From the NCBI RefSeq assembly GCF_025751555.1, contig NZ_JAOWLB010000001.1, forward strand, positions 434,001 to 498,000: a stretch of DNA of 64,000 nt, given 5' to 3'. A program made the position numbers and the translations under genes. This document shows, one piece after another, positions 62,384 to 64,000 of the stretch. Numbering within the stretch: position 1 is the stretch's first letter; each line of letters starts with the position of its first letter. Source of the stretch: Ruegeria aquimaris (GTDB taxonomy: Bacteria; Pseudomonadota; Alphaproteobacteria; Rhodobacterales; Rhodobacteraceae). The notes under the pieces were generated by a model. That model saw only the letters and a program-made list of their open reading frames with translations. It did not search any database and had not been told where the DNA came from.

Positions 62384-63736
62384 CTAGGGCACCGCCTTGA
62401 TCGACCGGCCCCAGAACCGTGCCATCAGCAGCGTTCCGGCAAAGAAGAGCCCCAGCACCAGCCCGGCCCAGACGCCGATCCCCTCCCAGCCCCAGACAAA
62501 GCCCATCACGTAAGAGGCAGGAATGCCAACGACCCAGTAACTGACCGCCGCCATCACCATCGGCACGGTGGTATCCTGCACCCCGCGCAACAGGCCCAGC
62601 GCCATTACCTGCGCGCCATCGACCAACTGGAACAGCGCCGCCATCGCCAGAAGGCCTGTCCCGATCACCAGAATCTCGGGCCGGTTCGGATCGTCCGGCT
62701 CTATGAAGAGCGAGATCAGCGGCTCGGCCCAGGTCAGGAACAACGCAATCGTCGCCAGCGACATCATCAGCGACATCGCGATCACCACCTTGCCGCCGCG
62801 CGCCATATGCTCTCTGTCACGCCGACCATAGGCATTGCCTGCCCGGATGGTCGCGGCATTCGACAGGCCCAGATGCACCATGAACGTCGCCGAGGCCAGC
62901 TGGATCGCAATCCCATGCGCCGCCAGCGGCACCGCCCCCAGCCAGCCCATCATCACGGCAGAGGCGGAAAACAGGCTCACCTCGGCCAGATTGGTCAGGG
63001 CAATCGGCACCCCCAACCGCACCACCCGGCGGAACATCTCGCTATCCGGCCGCCAGAACCGCCGGAACAGCGTATGCTGCGGCAGAACCCAGAGCGCATA
63101 GGCCACAACCGCCACCAGCGACACAATCTGGGTGCAGATCGAGGCGATCGCCGCCCCGGTGATCCCCAGTTCAGGCGCGCCCCAGTTGCCGAAGATCAGC
63201 GCATAATTCGCCCCCGCATTGACAAGAACCGCCAGGACCGTGATCCAGAACACCACCTGCGTCCGCTCCAGCGCTGCCAGATAGGATTTCAGCACCATCA
63301 CCATCAGCGCCGGGATCATGCCCCAGCCCGCGATGCGCAGATACTCCGCCGCCATGGCGGCGATCCCGGCCTCCTGCCCCAGTGCCAGCAGGATCGGCTG
63401 TGACCAGATCAGCAGCGGCATCGCCAGCATGGCAAAGATCAACGAGGCCCAAATCCCCATCCGCGTCGCCCGCCGGATGCTGGTCTGGTCCCGCTCGGCC
63501 GCGGCCGCCGCCACCATCGGCATCACCGCCCAGCCAAAGCCCGCTCCCATCAGGAACAGCACGAAGAAATAGCTGCTGCCCAGCGTCACCGCCGCCAACG
63601 CCTCGACCCCGTACCAGCCCAGCATGACCGTGTCGGTCAGGCCGATGGCGAATTGCGCCAGATGCCCGCCGATCAACGGCAGGCCCAGAACTGCAATCGC
63701 GCGGGCATGGCCGCCATATGTCATTCTCTCCGTCAT
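62384..63736 (-). CDS. MATE-family efflux transporter
   Basis: 450 residues with twelve membrane helices in two halves. YGGHARAIAVLGLPLIGGHL, FAIGLTDTVMLGWYGVEALA and GLSNAATIRAGNAYGRRD are MatE/NorM-type. It exports cationic drugs or metabolites using a Na+ or H+ gradient. The start could be the ATG at 63736 or 63724; GGAG lies just before the latter. It is divergent from the DUF2461 gene. Confidence 0.92.
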   Translation of the reverse strand: MTERMTYGGHARAIAVLGLPLIGGHLAQFAIGLTDTVMLGWYGVEALAAVTLGSSYFFVLFLMGAGFGWAVMPMVAAAAAERDQTSIRRATRMGIWASLIFAMLAMPLLIWSQPILLALGQEAGIAAMAAEYLRIAGWGMIPALMVMVLKSYLAALERTQVVFWITVLAVLVNAGANYALIFGNWGAPELGITGAAIASICTQIVSLVAVVAYALWVLPQHTLFRRFWRPDSEMFRRVVRLGVPIALTNLAEVSLFSASAVMMGWLGAVPLAAHGIAIQLASATFMVHLGLSNAATIRAGNAYGRRDREHMARGGKVVIAMSLMMSLATIALFLTWAEPLISLFIEPDDPNRPEILVIGTGLLAMAALFQLVDGAQVMALGLLRGVQDTTVPMVMAAVSYWVVGIPASYVMGFVWGWEGIGVWAGLVLGLFFAGTLLMARFWGRSIKAVP

Positions 63737-63836
63737 CCGGTCAGGCTTAGGCGGCACCCGCGACAAGGGCAAGCGTGATCTTTCCCCTTCCCGTTGACCT
63801 CCCCCGTGCTAGGCTCGCCCCCAGACGGAGGCCAAT

Positions 63837-64000
63837 ATGACCGATCCCCTTGCCCGACTGATCCCCGAGGCGCGCGCCTTTCTGACCGAGCTTGCCGCCA
63901 ATAACAGCCGCGACTGGTTCACCCTGCACAAGGCGCGCTACGACGCCGGGCTGAAGGCCCCTGCGCTGATCCTGCTCGACCAGATCGCCGCGCATCTGGG
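63837..64000 (+). CDS. DUF2461 protein, N-terminus only
   Basis: The gene runs off the right edge after 54 codons. FLTELAANNSRDWFTLHKARY is the DUF2461 (TIGR02453) opening. The function of this widespread family is unknown. The ATG is preceded by GGAGG seven bases upstream. Confidence 0.8.
   Translation, partial: MTDPLARLIPEARAFLTELAANNSRDWFTLHKARYDAGLKAPALILLDQIAAHL

Overview
The window is GC-rich, densely coded alphaproteobacterial chromosome. Gene content and order point to the Rhodobacterales, Roseobacter group, close to Ruegeria/Silicibacter: an hflK-hflC-DUF2065-degP block, a PhaR/PhaP/PhaC/PhaZ polyhydroxyalkanoate cluster, ThyX-type thymidylate synthase, and several small DUF families typical of that order. 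The genus is inferred from memory of protein families. I see no rRNA, tRNA, CRISPR array, insertion sequence or phage gene, and no gene-free stretch longer than about 300 bases.

Layout. 1-3986 (minus): membrane quality control (degP/htrA start, DUF2065, a secreted unknown, hflC, hflK). 4061-6341 (minus): glutathione reductase and rpiA. 6423-7376: a MarR regulator divergent from a small membrane protein, sharing two palindromic operators. 7458-11443 (plus): methyltransferase, GST, L-serine dehydratase, EamA transporter, ending in a 56-bp tail-to-tail overlap with thiN. 12220-14145: a very acidic 641-aa protein of unknown role. 14250-20261: DUF6524, purA, DUF2842, a three-gene cobalt-type nitrile hydratase operon (minus), secG, pyrG. 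20448-23593: M19 dipeptidase, DUF1330, two TerB-like proteins and a cytosolic PhnD-like protein.

23704-31722 (plus) is a likely amine or amino-acid catabolic region. It has a PAAT-type ABC transporter, a DadA-like FAD oxidoreductase, and two glutamine-synthetase-like ligases around a class I amidotransferase. An 18-bp direct repeat before the first ligase is a probable operator. 31853-36284: small secreted unknown, DegT aminotransferase, adenylate cyclase-TolB-TPR fusion, secreted trypsin-like protease. 36281-40753: PHA metabolism, with three CTGC-N3-GCAG sites that match the known PhaR target. 40756-46173: DUF6151, then a tightly packed run of hydrolases, an M15-like and a VOC protein (minus), divergent from an ArsR-AHSA1 fusion regulator and a MAPEG protein.

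46332-51064: thrS, then a complete bufferin operon: a four-cysteine precursor (BufA1), an MNIO/DUF692 enzyme (BufB1), a partner (BufC1) and a DoxX membrane protein. 51105-53249: small membrane protein, ArsC/Spx-like protein, cold-shock protein, thyX. 53449-55898: a lipoprotein followed by a Slam-like TPR plus beta-barrel protein, which looks like a surface-lipoprotein export pair. 55966-58412: glyoxalase I, two overlapping DUF1194 genes, a MarR regulator. 58490-64000: sdhE, XRE regulator, aspartate aminotransferase, a small unknown, M20 peptidase, MATE exporter, and the start of a DUF2461 gene.

The most interesting items are the Slam/lipoprotein pair, the bufferin operon with its upstream CTTGCCCAAG repeats, the PhaR regulon sites, the 18-bp operator repeats, and a triple-hairpin intergenic repeat found in inverted copies about 52 kb apart.
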